Shown: one piece after another, positions 55,839-64,000 of the stretch | How the letters are laid out: each line of letters starts with the position of its first letter | How positions within the stretch are numbered: the stretch's first letter is position 1 | Source of the DNA: Methylomonas sp. LL1 | GTDB lineage: Bacteria > Pseudomonadota > Gammaproteobacteria > Methylococcales > Methylomonadaceae | Length of the DNA: 64,000 bases | Reading direction: 5' to 3' | NCBI RefSeq assembly: GCF_015711015.1 | Contig: NZ_CP064653.1 | Coordinates: 2,542,001-2,606,000, forward strand | Position numbers and translations under genes: made by a program | Notes under the pieces: model-generated | Databases searched by the model: none | What the model was told of the DNA's origin: nothing | Seen by the model: the letters and a program-made list of their open reading frames with translations, nothing else

Positions 55839-57290
55839 TTAAGGACTTGGCCAAGCCGCCCCGGAAGCCGGCAATTGCGCCACGGTACCGTAGTGTTTAG
55901 GCTTCACGGTGGTCATCAATTGCTGGTAAAACGCCATCAGGGTTTGCGGATTGCCATAGCGTCCGGCGATGGTGACGTATTCGTCCTGGATTTGCTCTCT
56001 AGCATCTTTCAGAGCATCCATCAGCAACTTGGCGTAGGCGTGGTCATTCATGTGTGCTGCGGTTTGCACGGCATTCAGCAAATCATTGACGATCAATTGC
56101 GCCAGTTCCAAGGCAATCACAGGGGCCGCTTCTTCGGCCCACAGCTTGGCAATGCCGGCATCTTCTCGTGCCAGGTTATGAATCATGCCGCCGATGGCAT
56201 CCGGCACGGTTTGCATGAAGGCTTTTTCGCTATCGGTGATTTGACCGCTGTTGGTCGAGAATTTGTAAATCAAGCCGTTGCCGGTATTAGCCGAACCCAA
56301 CAGGATTTCCATCACCCGCTGTTTCAAGCCCACCAGATTGACGTTTTGGACAATGGGTTTCAAACACTGATCGGCATCATGGCCATCCGAACAGGTGTAC
56401 ATCCTGACGGTTTGATAACTGTTGCCGGCGTCGTTGCCGTACATCAAATCCTTGATCCGCAACACCGGAGGCGGCGCGCTGATGGCATTGTTCTCGCCTT
56501 TGCCGTCGGGCGCGGCTTGCGGGGCATCGACGATCACGGTACCAGAAATACTCATCGCCGCTTCCAGCAAACTGTTGCCGCCGAAACGAAACCAGCCGCC
56601 GGCATTTTGATTGACCAAAGCCCGCCAGACCAGATTACCCTGAATGATCTTGGTCATATCGGTCGGGTCGTTCTGCTTGATCTGCTGTACCGGATCACCC
56701 AAAGTACTGGTATTGGTCCAACTGGAAAACACATCAGAAATACCTTGGGTAAACGAGGCATTGGACAGATTGGTCTTGCTTTGTAGGTCGAAGGCTTTGA
56801 CCGTGTCGTTGACCAAACCCTGAGCTAATCGGCAGGAGTTACTGAACATCTGGTTCATCTCCTGGATTTTCTTTTGCAGGTCGGTCATCACCGACGCACA
56901 CCAGGGACACATGGCACCGACCGCCAACTGAAACGCATAGCCCGCCGCATTGCCGGCCACGTTACGCATCAATTGCACGAACTGGTTAAAGTTGATGAAA
57001 CTGAAACTGCCAGCGAACAAATCGATACCGCCGCAGCCGGCGCTGAATGAAGGCGGCACGAACGAGACCAGATTGGTGTTGGTGATGCCATTGCGCGCCA
57101 CCAGGCTGCCGCCGGTAATCACGCCGCGGCGCTGCCCCAAATGCGCGGTTGGGGCCGTGAAATTGGTCATGGTGCCGAACATGCTGTCCATTTCCTGCTG
57201 TAGGTCGGCATAGGCTGGAACGGAACTCTCGACCAACAGAATCAACACCAGCACCTGGCGATAGCGCAAAGACAATGAAAACGAAATCAT
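55839..57290 (-). CDS. traH: conjugative pilus assembly protein TraH
   Basis: 483 residues with a signal peptide cut after VPAYA (about residue 28). The block CGGIDLFAGSFSFINFNQFV is the TraH signature, followed by AMCPWCASVMTDLQKKIQEM. The protein is periplasmic or outer-membrane associated and needed for pilus assembly in F-like type IV secretion. Its start overlaps the traF stop by 4 bp, and traG follows after 55 bp. Confidence 0.93.
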   Translation of the reverse strand: MISFSLSLRYRQVLVLILLVESSVPAYADLQQEMDSMFGTMTNFTAPTAHLGQRRGVITGGSLVARNGITNTNLVSFVPPSFSAGCGGIDLFAGSFSFINFNQFVQLMRNVAGNAAGYAFQLAVGAMCPWCASVMTDLQKKIQEMNQMFSNSCRLAQGLVNDTVKAFDLQSKTNLSNASFTQGISDVFSSWTNTSTLGDPVQQIKQNDPTDMTKIIQGNLVWRALVNQNAGGWFRFGGNSLLEAAMSISGTVIVDAPQAAPDGKGENNAISAPPPVLRIKDLMYGNDAGNSYQTVRMYTCSDGHDADQCLKPIVQNVNLVGLKQRVMEILLGSANTGNGLIYKFSTNSGQITDSEKAFMQTVPDAIGGMIHNLAREDAGIAKLWAEEAAPVIALELAQLIVNDLLNAVQTAAHMNDHAYAKLLMDALKDAREQIQDEYVTIAGRYGNPQTLMAFYQQLMTTVKPKHYGTVAQLPASGAAWPSP

Positions 57291-58297
57291 GGCGTACTCC
57301 CCATTTGCGCACTGCGTTGCAATGCCTGGATCAGTGACAGTGGGTCTTGAGTGACCGCAGGGCTGATGCTACCGGCGGCCGGTAACAGCATCGGCGTATT
57401 ACGAATGCCTTGGGTGGTTTGGTATTGCGAGGCATCGATCCAACCCGATTCCTTGGCAGCCAGTAAAATCCGGCCGGTAACTTCCTCTAACGACAAGGCG
57501 CCTTGCGCCAACGGTACAATTTGCTTCGGTGGTTTCATCAGAAACAGCGCCGGTGTCTGTTCAACCCCCAACATCGCCGCTTGCCCTTGATCGCGTTTGA
57601 ACTGACTGAAAAAGCCGTTCGGCATGGGCAAACCATCCAGCGACACGGGATAGATTTTGAAACCGTAGGCGTTTTCCAGCATCGCCAGAATCGGCGCCTG
57701 CACATGGCAATAAGGGCAATCGGACCGGAAGAAAAACAAAATACCGGCTTGGGCGGCAATCGCCTTCAAGGCGCGTTCGGCCACCACGCTGGCTTGATGA
57801 TTGGCTTCATTGGCCGCATAAGTTGCCACCGGACGGCGCACGGTTTCATCGAGTTGCGGATCGGACATCACCACATAACGAGCGGCGTTGGTGAAGCGCT
57901 CGGCTTTGTCCATCATCACACGCTGCAGGTAATAAAACGCTGCGACATTCTCCTGAGTGGGATCATCAATGGCCTGGTTCAGGTAATGCTCCAGGTTTTG
58001 CTTCAACCAGGCGGAGGACAGTGGTTGGAGTTCTGCAGAAGGCTGGGCTTGAGTTTTGGGTTCAATTTCAGCTTGAACGACGCTGGGCGGTTTGATGTCA
58101 GGCTTCGGTTTGTGCTGATCGGCTTGAATATCGGGTTGGGCTTTTTTAACCGGCTCCGGCAATACCTCATACCAAAACCAGCCGCGTTGTTTGTCGGCGA
58201 AATAGGAAACCTCGGGCGCGTCGTCTTTACCCATTGCCAGCGAGGCTCTGAGACACAAGCTCATGATGATCGGTAAAGAAATGGCGTTTCGGTTCAT
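57287..58297 (-). CDS. traF: conjugative pilus assembly protein TraF (thioredoxin-like)
   Basis: 336 residues with an N-terminal signal peptide. SYFADKQRGWFWYEVLPEP is the TraF opening. The thioredoxin-like domain has LFFFRSDCPYCHVQAPIL with the redox pair Cys194/Cys197, then IYPVSLDGLPMPNGF and a cis-Pro region near VEQTPALFLM. It works with TraH in pilus assembly, probably as an oxidoreductase or chaperone. First gene of traFHG; the divergent gene is mobI-like. Confidence 0.93.
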   Translation of the reverse strand: MNRNAISLPIIMSLCLRASLAMGKDDAPEVSYFADKQRGWFWYEVLPEPVKKAQPDIQADQHKPKPDIKPPSVVQAEIEPKTQAQPSAELQPLSSAWLKQNLEHYLNQAIDDPTQENVAAFYYLQRVMMDKAERFTNAARYVVMSDPQLDETVRRPVATYAANEANHQASVVAERALKAIAAQAGILFFFRSDCPYCHVQAPILAMLENAYGFKIYPVSLDGLPMPNGFFSQFKRDQGQAAMLGVEQTPALFLMKPPKQIVPLAQGALSLEEVTGRILLAAKESGWIDASQYQTTQGIRNTPMLLPAAGSISPAVTQDPLSLIQALQRSAQMGSTP

Positions 58298-58785
58298 TGC
58301 GCCATTGTCAGTCAGATTTTCCCAGCGACTTTTGCAGCTGACGACGAAAACGCTATCAGCTGCAAGATGGCTCGAATTGCGATCTCAGAACGCGACCGTA
58401 ACGGCAGACGATCACGAATTCGTCGTCAGCTGAAATCGGCATCCAATATCGGTTGACTAAAATGTCGGCGTTATTGCGAACGGACGATAGCCCGCAAATC
58501 CCAATAGGAATTCGACTTTCGATTTCCCCACTGTAGTAGGGAAAGGTGGCAACGGTTAACCGGCCCGTAATCCGACGTTATTTCCAAGGTAGGCATGAGT
58601 CACGCTATTTTGCCAAGGCAATGCCTAAAAGAACCATCCAGAAAATGACAGTGATATGCCTACTGCGGTAGGCATTTAAGGTGCAAATACCTATGCAGTA
58701 AGACGTTTTCCAAGGCTCGCAATGAACAGAAAGTCCCTTAGGCATTGTCCATGTCTATCCCTACAGTTAAGTAATAGGAAAATTC
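58298..58785. promoter_or_regulatory. palindrome-rich region between traF and mobI-like gene: candidate oriT and promoters
   Basis: 488 bp with no gene. It contains a perfect inverted repeat TTGCAGCTGA, 14 bp, TCAGCTGCAA (58332-58365), and a palindrome ACGAATTCGT (58414-58423). A set of repeated TAGGCAT/ATGCCTA boxes follows at 58589-58596, 58621-58627, 58656-58675 (a hairpin with 8-bp arms and loop TGCG) and 58738-58745. In IncA/C and SXT elements oriT lies beside mobI. It should also hold promoters for the two divergent genes. Confidence 0.5.
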
Positions 58786-59271
58786 ATGTCCAGCGAACAA
58801 CCTGTCAACGCACAGCCCACTCTCACCGAACAAGACCTGCTGCATTGGATCGAAACCCGGTGCGATCATCTCCAGGCGCAAGCCAAAGTGCTGGTCGATG
58901 ATTATTGGCGCCAAATGAAAAGCCAGCGCCAGAAACACAGCAAAAGCGAATCGGGTCGAGTTGGCGTCCGCATCCGTTGCCGGGAAAACCAACGCGGTTT
59001 CAGCATCGAGTGGTACCGCATGGCCACATTGCGGCAAAACGGTCAAACCAAGCCAATTGCGCAGTACGTTAAGAAAGGCCGTGGCTATCGCTATCCGCTC
59101 GGCAACCTACTGAAGGGGGAACCCACCTGGGAAGCGGAATTAGTCGAAGAACTGGAAACCGAGTTTGCCCATATTCGGCAACAGCTCGATCGATTGGGAA
59201 AAATTCGTGACGCGGTGCAGCGTTATTGCAGGGTAATTGAAGCCGATGCGAACAACAAATTCATTGGTTGA
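58786..59271 (+). CDS. mobI: MobI-like conjugative transfer protein
   Basis: 161 residues: helical N-terminus (LTEQDLLHWIETRCDHLQAQ), a central beta region (GRVGVRIRCRENQRGFSIEW, YRMATLRQNGQTKPIAQYV), and a C-terminal helix (ELVEELETEFAHIRQQLDRL). Size, layout and position opposite traF agree with MobI, the oriT-binding auxiliary transfer factor of SXT and IncA/C elements. I assign it on recollection of the family and on context, not on a motif I can prove. It follows a palindrome-rich, oriT-like stretch. Confidence 0.55.
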   Translation: MSSEQPVNAQPTLTEQDLLHWIETRCDHLQAQAKVLVDDYWRQMKSQRQKHSKSESGRVGVRIRCRENQRGFSIEWYRMATLRQNGQTKPIAQYVKKGRGYRYPLGNLLKGEPTWEAELVEELETEFAHIRQQLDRLGKIRDAVQRYCRVIEADANNKFIG

Positions 59272-59635
59272 AGCGAATAAAAGGCAACCATTTTTCTGAT
59301 TAGCCTAATACGGTCTTAAGCATTATGTTCTGCCAATTTGTTACAGCAGAGTTAGAATTACGAATGACGGCATTGAAATGTTTCAATGGGTGACGTGAAA
59401 GGTCAGGGGCTATTAGAGAACAAAAACATCGCCAGTACTTGAAGCGTTCGCGCAGGTAATCAAGCAAGCTGGATTTGATAGCAGCTTTGCCCGAATAACA
59501 TAAAAAGTCGTGCGTCTAATGGGCGCTCAACCTTGCGCACGTACCCAAAATTTAGGGCGATATGCAAAATATTCCAATCGTCTAAATCCGATTGACAATA
59601 CCGAAATCCCATCCGATATTTACAGGAGATACAAT
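59272..59635. other. intergenic region, no gene seen
   Basis: Between the MobI-like gene and the next start. The bases from 59510 are in frame with the following gene but do not read like protein. No strong repeat seen. Confidence 0.4.
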
Positions 59636-60169
59636 TTGAAATCTAACGCTAGAGGAGCGATCGTACTTCGGGCTATTGCCGAAGGAAAAACTCTAAACGA
59701 TGCCGGAAAATCGATTGGTGTAAGCGGAAACCGCGCTAGCCAATTGCTTAACCGAATATGCCGCGAACTAGATTTACCTAGTGAAATCGCCGATATAAGG
59801 CGCCACAAGGAAGAGTGCATTAAAAAGATTGAAGGCCTTGAAAATAGCACACTTGCTGAACTACACCCCAAGATTGCCGAGAATTTGGCAAGGGTGCTTC
59901 GCCTAGGAAAAGTGGAAGATCTCACTCCGGAATATCTTTCGAATCTATCCGCTTCGCAATTACTAACCGCCAATTTAACGTTAGTTGCGGTAGCCGAAGC
60001 GCAAGAATGGCTAGTCAAGAACGGAACATCGCTTAAACGACGGCCACCCGAAGGCAATGTCGAAATGCAAGCCGCTCAACGTGCTATTTCTACGCTTGAC
60101 GCGTTTCAATTCGATACAACTTTTGTCAGATCGCAACTTCAGTTTCTAATAGATTGTGACGACGACTAA
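59636..60169 (+). CDS. helix-turn-helix protein, sigma region 4-like, unknown function
   Basis: 177 residues from a TTG at 59636 that has AGGAG 7 nt upstream; an ATG-free extension to 59510 is in frame and possible. Residues about 5-40 form a helix-turn-helix (AIVLRAIAEGKTLNDAGKSI, GVSGNRASQLLNRICRELDL) like those of sigma region 4. The rest is helical, with no known domain. It sits between mobI and cargo genes in the ICE, so it may be a regulator of the element or its cargo. Confidence 0.55.
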   Translation: MKSNARGAIVLRAIAEGKTLNDAGKSIGVSGNRASQLLNRICRELDLPSEIADIRRHKEECIKKIEGLENSTLAELHPKIAENLARVLRLGKVEDLTPEYLSNLSASQLLTANLTLVAVAEAQEWLVKNGTSLKRRPPEGNVEMQAAQRAISTLDAFQFDTTFVRSQLQFLIDCDDD

Positions 60170-60242
60170 CCCTTTATCTCCCCAAGTGTCCGATAAAGCG
60201 TTTCCAAATTTTTTATTAATATTCTACAAATAGGGTAAACCA

Positions 60243-60524
60243 GTGGATCTGTGCATCACTGAAATCGTTGATGATGGATATTCAATGGATAAGGAAGTGG
60301 TATGGCTGAAATGCCGAACATCTTCAAATAATATTGTTGCGCTCTGGGGCCAGCTAGGCGGGCCGAATCGAAACATAGCGTCGTTAAAGCACCAACAATT
60401 GCCAGTTTATTTGGAGATCTCGGCTCCGGAGGACTGTATTCCTACGCCGAGGGAGAAGTCCGAATATAATCTCTCCGTGAGTGTCCCTTCAAATGTCGGT
60501 ATTTATATCGACCCCGAGCGCTAA
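60243..60524 (+). CDS. hypothetical protein (possibly 5' part of a broken gene)
   Basis: 93 residues from a GTG start (CITEIVDDGYSMDKEVVWLK, ending YNLSVSVPSNVGIYIDPER). No family recognised. The same frame goes on after the TAA at 60522-60524 with protein-like text, so this may be the first piece of a longer, decayed gene rather than a complete one. Confidence 0.4.
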   Translation: MDLCITEIVDDGYSMDKEVVWLKCRTSSNNIVALWGQLGGPNRNIASLKHQQLPVYLEISAPEDCIPTPREKSEYNLSVSVPSNVGIYIDPER

Positions 60525-60981
60525 ACTCTCGGCCGCGTAATAGCAGTTGACGATGGGGAGAAATGTCTTAGCAAATTCGAACTTAATGAAAATACGCAAA
60601 TGGATATGATAATAGCCCCCCAATGACGGCCCCATTACCAGTGTCGACGTTAGTCGAGCCTCTTTCATTACCAAGAAAACCACGTTGACTATTGCAAACG
60701 ACATGCTCAGAAAGATCAATATCGATCAACCCAGCCAATTTTTGAGTTTTATTTCGATTCCGGTGGATATGGTTAAAGCGATTACCGCTATTCCCGGTTC
60801 CATACTTTCGATGAAGATCCAAAATACCCAAGATCAAGCCAGTCTGTATAAGGCGCAGACCGATCTGTTGACCCCAATTGCAGGCGCTGCAAAAAATGCA
60901 GGATTCCAAAGCGACAACTTCACCTTAAATCATCCGACACAGGGCGGTGGGATTGACTCCTCCCATTGCCCTACGTGCTAA
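60525..60981 (+). pseudogene. frameshifted hypothetical gene
   Basis: The frame that follows the stop at 60524 reads GRVIAVDDGEKCLSKFELNE and stops at 60624-60626. A shift of one base within a run of six C (60616-60621) links it to a second open frame: NDGPITSVDVSRASFITKKT, TIANDMLRKINIDQPSQFLS, ending SSHCPTC. Both halves look like real protein. I read it as one gene broken by slippage in the C-run. I do not recognise the family. Confidence 0.45.
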
Positions 60982-60991
60982 ATTGTCAAAG

Positions 60992-62266
60992 CTAAAAAAT
61001 CTTCAATTGCTTTGAGAAAACAATTTGATCCGAGTCATTTATATTGCTAAAGCGTTTCCGTTTCTTGCCTTGTTCGGTAAACACATCTATTTCTTTTGTC
61101 GCCGCTAGATTGACTATCGATTCTTTGATCAGCGTGGATGTCGCTGGCGTCCAATTGCAGGTTTCGGTAAATAATTGATCGAACCGCATTCCATCCGGTT
61201 TTTTACAAAGAAATTGCGGTATTTCATCATGCAATGTATTAATGCTTAATTCCTTTGCCTCGTTATCGAACTGGAAGCTATCGATCGACATTTGACCTGA
61301 CTGCGTGTCGTCCTTTTTGTCGAAATACCCTAGCATAAACATGTCTAAACCGGGATCACCATAATGGATGAAATAATTATTCAAATCCCAATGGATTCCT
61401 GCCATTACATCCCTGGCTTTTGGCTGTTGAGAGAAGTGCAGTAGCCAATAATCGCCATGCCCCCTATCGGATCGGATGAAAAATGATGTAAAAAATTGCG
61501 CCCCGCAGGCTTTTACAAAATCCTGATACAGCATCGATTGAATAAAAAGCCGCCAATCTCGCTCGCTGGACTTGATTTCTTCAACCGTTTTACCTCGGAG
61601 CAAGTCGGGCGTTTCGATCTTTTCAAGGAGTTTTTTTGTTTGTTCTGAGTCGGAAATATAGTTGATAAGGGAATCAACGGCGTAGGTTAGGATAATTTCG
61701 CTTCCTGGAAGCTTGCTGAGTATGCCTTGAATAAAACTTGGCGATATTTCGGAATAGCCATATTGATCCAGCAGGAAAATTGCTCTTCTAGCCCTGGGTG
61801 TTTTGCCTACGATGCGCTCGACAAGGTCTGCAGATTTTTTTTGAAATTCGGAGTTCAAGATAAAAATTTTGTCGTTTATAAGCGACTCATATCCGCGTAG
61901 TTTTAATTCAAACTCCAAGAACTTATATGCATGTCTGTTTTTTTCGATAAAAACAAAGTCTGCGTCGATTTTTAAAGGTTTCGTTCTGGTTGCGTTGATA
62001 CTGGCTTCGGCTTCTTTGACTGCATCCAACATGATAAAAGGCGAGCCCAAGGTGATTTGCTTGGTATCCTCATGCAGATAGGCTCCGCCGCCAGCAAAGC
62101 CGTCGATTAACGTCAATTTGATAATTTCCCGGCCAGGATTGAACGTTAAGGTCTTGAAGTATTCAATTAAGTAGGCTTTTAAAATCTCGTGCTTGGCAAT
62201 GCTGTGTTGTCTGATAAACGGATATTCCTTTCCGGGTGTACCCCATTCATAAGATTTTTTTGGCAT
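60992..62266 (-). CDS. tcmP: three-Cys-motif partner protein TcmP
   Basis: 424 residues. WGTPGKEYPFIRQHSIAKHE opens the TcmP family; DGFAGGGAY (about residues 55-63) looks like the glycine-rich loop of a SAM-dependent methyltransferase fold. RRAIFLLDQYGYSEI and GHGDYWLLHFSQQPKARDVM are further blocks. It lies 13 bp downstream of the DUF5131 gene, its usual partner. Function is unknown; the pair is common on mobile elements. In this ICE it occupies a cargo position. Confidence 0.85.
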   Translation of the reverse strand: MPKKSYEWGTPGKEYPFIRQHSIAKHEILKAYLIEYFKTLTFNPGREIIKLTLIDGFAGGGAYLHEDTKQITLGSPFIMLDAVKEAEASINATRTKPLKIDADFVFIEKNRHAYKFLEFELKLRGYESLINDKIFILNSEFQKKSADLVERIVGKTPRARRAIFLLDQYGYSEISPSFIQGILSKLPGSEIILTYAVDSLINYISDSEQTKKLLEKIETPDLLRGKTVEEIKSSERDWRLFIQSMLYQDFVKACGAQFFTSFFIRSDRGHGDYWLLHFSQQPKARDVMAGIHWDLNNYFIHYGDPGLDMFMLGYFDKKDDTQSGQMSIDSFQFDNEAKELSINTLHDEIPQFLCKKPDGMRFDQLFTETCNWTPATSTLIKESIVNLAATKEIDVFTEQGKKRKRFSNINDSDQIVFSKQLKIF

Positions 62267-62279
62267 AAACTTCCTTGAT

Positions 62280-63020
62280 TTACAGGCGTAATTCCGGCAT
62301 TTGATCCCAGGTTTTACCGCCGAACTCGCGTCCGTTGGCTTTTTTATGGCGTTTTACACCATCTGCGCCCCAGCCGCCCCATTGCTTAAAGAAAAACGCC
62401 ACGCCGATTCTATCGGCTTGGATTTTGATGTTTTCCACCCATTCCGGCATCATCGGCCTGGCTTTAGGACCGGATTCGCCGCCAACGATTACCCAATGGA
62501 TACCGTTGAGGTCGATTGTGCCGAGGTCTTCCAATAACGGCTCTATCGACAGAAAGCGAATGGCGGCATTGACCTGTTTCAGATGATTGATGCGCGGTAC
62601 GCCGAACTTGCGGTCTTCTACTGATACGCCAAGCCAGACGTTCGTCGGACAATGGCGATGGTTAAAATAATCGGGCAAGCGCTCCGCACGCTTTGTCAGT
62701 ATCTGATAGGTGTGATGCGGAGTTTTTTCGATGACCGCAAATACTTCGTCCAGGTAATGATCGGGAATGTCTTCGTGGAATAAATCGCTCATGGAATTGA
62801 CGAAGTACACCGTCGGCTTTTTGCGCTTTAACGGTTGACTCAGCCTTTCCGGTATCAAGGTTAATTGAAAGCCGTTTTCGTAACCTCTGGCTTTCATGGC
62901 ATGCAGGCGCGCAGCCATCAACTCTGCATAACAATGTTTGCAGCCTGGTGAAGTTTTGGTGCATCCCGTGGTTGGATTCCAGGTTTGCTCGGTCCATTCG
63001 ATTTGCGATTTTGTTGCCAT
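62280..63020 (-). CDS. DUF5131 / phage Gp37-Gp68-type three-Cys protein
   Basis: 246 residues. The N-terminus WTEQTWNPTTGCTKTSPGCK carries Cys20, Cys27 and (two residues on) Cys30: a C-x6-C-x2-C set that may bind an iron-sulfur cluster, as in radical SAM-like proteins. VYFVNSMSDLFHEDIPDHYL and FFFKQWGGWG are further family blocks. GGAGG precedes the ATG. It forms an operon with tcmP. The reaction is unknown. Confidence 0.88.
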   Translation of the reverse strand: MATKSQIEWTEQTWNPTTGCTKTSPGCKHCYAELMAARLHAMKARGYENGFQLTLIPERLSQPLKRKKPTVYFVNSMSDLFHEDIPDHYLDEVFAVIEKTPHHTYQILTKRAERLPDYFNHRHCPTNVWLGVSVEDRKFGVPRINHLKQVNAAIRFLSIEPLLEDLGTIDLNGIHWVIVGGESGPKARPMMPEWVENIKIQADRIGVAFFFKQWGGWGADGVKRHKKANGREFGGKTWDQMPELRL

Positions 63021-63316
63021 GAAAAATATCTCCTCCGAAGGATTTTAGTTCAAGAAGGCAGTGAACAACACCCCATTAACGATAAGGCAGCTGGAAAAGT
63101 TCTGACTTCAATATTGCAAGGGCCGTTTTCGCATGCAAACAGGAGCAAAAAGTTACGCACATATATTCATGTCAAAGGCGAAATTGTCCACAACTCCCCT
63201 TTATTTAGATTAAATAAAGATTATATATAGATTAGCACCCTCGATTTTCAGCACAAAATAATCGCCGCAGCCCACGGATAGCATGGCCTACAGCGATTTC
63301 ACGTTTTGCTCGAAGC
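63021..63316. other. intergenic region upstream of DUF5131 operon, no gene seen
   Basis: AT-rich. It should hold the promoter of the DUF5131-tcmP operon. No ORF here looks coding. Confidence 0.4.
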
Positions 63317-63510
63317 GTCGGTCTAATGCCGTGTCAAACGTCGGCCTAATGCCGTGCTTTTTGTCGGTCTAATGCCGTGCCCGTCGGTCTAATGCCGTTA
63401 CCTTGTCGGCCGAATGCCGTGCCTCCGTCGGTCTAATGCCGTATCCGCGTCGGCCTAATGCCGTATCGAGAGGCTTCGACCGACCCAAAATAGCGTCGGT
63501 CTAATGCCGT
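63317..63510. repeat. eight iterons, candidate replication origin
   Basis: Eight direct copies of the 16-mer GTCGGYCTAATGCCGT start at 63317, 63340, 63363, 63383, 63405 (one mismatch), 63427, 63449 and 63495. Spacing is 20-23 bp, about two helical turns, with one double gap of 46 bp. They lie directly downstream of the TrfA-like gene. The pattern is that of iterons bound by a replication initiator and used as oriV or for copy control. Confidence 0.85.
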
Positions 63511-63516
63511 GCTTTT

Positions 63517-64000
63517 TTAGTGCTGCTGGTCGTCCAGAAAACGCTGTTGACTGGGCGTCGGCTGGCGTTTGATCTTCACGATATCGTCAGCGAATTCAAA
63601 GCTAGCCAAAGTGCCAATGTTCACCAAGGCCTCCAACGCTTTACCCAGCCGATACTTGAAATCGCGCAGGGTTTTCGAGCCACTGCCGCTCAGTCGGTGA
63701 ACGGTGGTAATTTTCATCGGGAACGGCGCCGCATGGGACGACAGAAAACCGTGTAACCATAATGCCAAGGGTTGTTTGCGCAATTTCTGCCGCTGTTCGA
63801 ATTCGATGTAGGTGTAGCCTTCCTCGAACAGGCGCAGCATGGATTCGGTCAATTCCACCACGTAGCGCTGCGTCAGTTGGTCACGGTAATAGCGCAAGAA
63901 GCCTTTTTCACCGAAGGCATCCCGGCCGTGAAAAGTGATTTCGACAAAGGCGCCTCCCAGGCGGGCCATAGCTTCTTTCAACCATTCATGTTGGCTTCTA
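63517..64000 (-). CDS. TrfA-like plasmid replication initiator (5' end beyond window)
   Basis: About 160 C-terminal residues are visible; the frame is open to the window edge (RSQHEWLKEAMARLGG), so the start lies to the right. AFVEITFHGRDAFGEKGFLR, LTESMLRLFEEGYTYIEFEQ, LALWLHGFLSSHAAPFPMKI and DFKYRLGKALEALVNIGTLA match TrfA-type initiators with their winged-helix C-terminus. Beside it are eight iterons, its likely binding sites. Its presence suggests the element can replicate when excised. Confidence 0.82.
   Translation of the reverse strand, partial: RSQHEWLKEAMARLGGAFVEITFHGRDAFGEKGFLRYYRDQLTQRYVVELTESMLRLFEEGYTYIEFEQRQKLRKQPLALWLHGFLSSHAAPFPMKITTVHRLSGSGSKTLRDFKYRLGKALEALVNIGTLASFEFADDIVKIKRQPTPSQQRFLDDQQH

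Larger units (their letters stand above)
47257..64000. mobile_element. SXT/IncA/C-related integrative conjugative element, one end (continues past window)
   Basis: Bounded at the left by a tRNA-Asn 3' fragment and a tyrosine integrase. It contains FlhD/FlhC-like activators, traF-traH-traG, a MobI-like gene and an iteron/TrfA-like replication module. This set resembles SXT/R391 ICEs and IncA/C plasmids, though the target (tRNA-Asn) differs from prfC used by SXT. Other transfer genes and the second end must lie beyond 64000. Confidence 0.8.

Noticed and set aside
63317-63510. Repeat array that could be taken for CRISPR
   Set aside because: Repeat units are 16 bp, the gaps are only 4-7 bp (one 30 bp), and a replication initiator gene adjoins. 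This is an iteron array.

Overview
The window looks like gammaproteobacterial chromosome. A Methylococcales (Methylomonas-like) methanotroph is my best guess, from the gene mix: a cytosolic Csp-type copper storage protein, a large trehalose/glycogen cluster, an MlaA relic and a DUF2956 relic. Nothing in the window proves the taxon.

Layout. 1-6.1 kb: a LysR regulator divergent from a four-gene operon for a tripartite EmrAB/NodT-type efflux pump. 6.1-8.8 kb: a patch of decaying genes (a DUF2956 relic, an AraC regulator with an in-frame amber stop, an mlaA relic) around one intact small membrane-protein gene. 9.1-12.1 kb: a flavin oxidoreductase and an AhpD-like protein divergent from a LysR regulator that has a clear palindromic operator. 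12.5-16.6 kb: a hypothetical gene, a YegP-type DUF1508 gene, a DUF2064 glycosyltransferase-like gene and a TVP38-flavoprotein fusion. 16.9-18.4 kb: IS3-family copy A, broken by a 274-bp insert. 19.1-31.8 kb: a trehalose/alpha-glucan cluster (TreS-maltokinase, GlgX, TreY, TreZ, amylo-alpha-1,6-glucosidase). 32.0-35.6 kb: copper-storage protein, sorbosone-dehydrogenase-like lipoprotein, an EncFtn-type ferritin with no encapsulin beside it, an alpha/beta hydrolase and an EF-hand protein. 36.4-42.4 kb: an island of debris holding IS copies B and C, the 3' stump of a traG gene, a zinc-ribbon membrane-protein gene and a PIN toxin-antitoxin pair. 42.6-46.6 kb: two c-di-GMP GGDEF/EAL genes and a small coiled-coil gene.

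From 47.26 kb to the right edge lies one end of an integrative conjugative element (ICE). It starts at the 3' half of a tRNA-Asn gene followed by a tyrosine integrase. It carries a Fic-like regulator, a lytic transglycosylase with FlhD/FlhC-like activators (the arrangement of SetCD/AcaCD in SXT and IncA/C elements), traF-traH-traG, a MobI-like gene with a palindrome-rich, oriT-like region, a DUF5131-TcmP pair, and a TrfA-like replication initiator next to eight iterons.

The most interesting signal is a pair of convergent genes, traG and a zinc-ribbon membrane protein, whose ORFs end 3 bp apart. The pair occurs twice: intact in the ICE, and as a diverged relic at 39 kb. By analogy with TraG/Eex of SXT I propose that the zinc-ribbon protein is an entry-exclusion factor co-inherited with its TraG partner.
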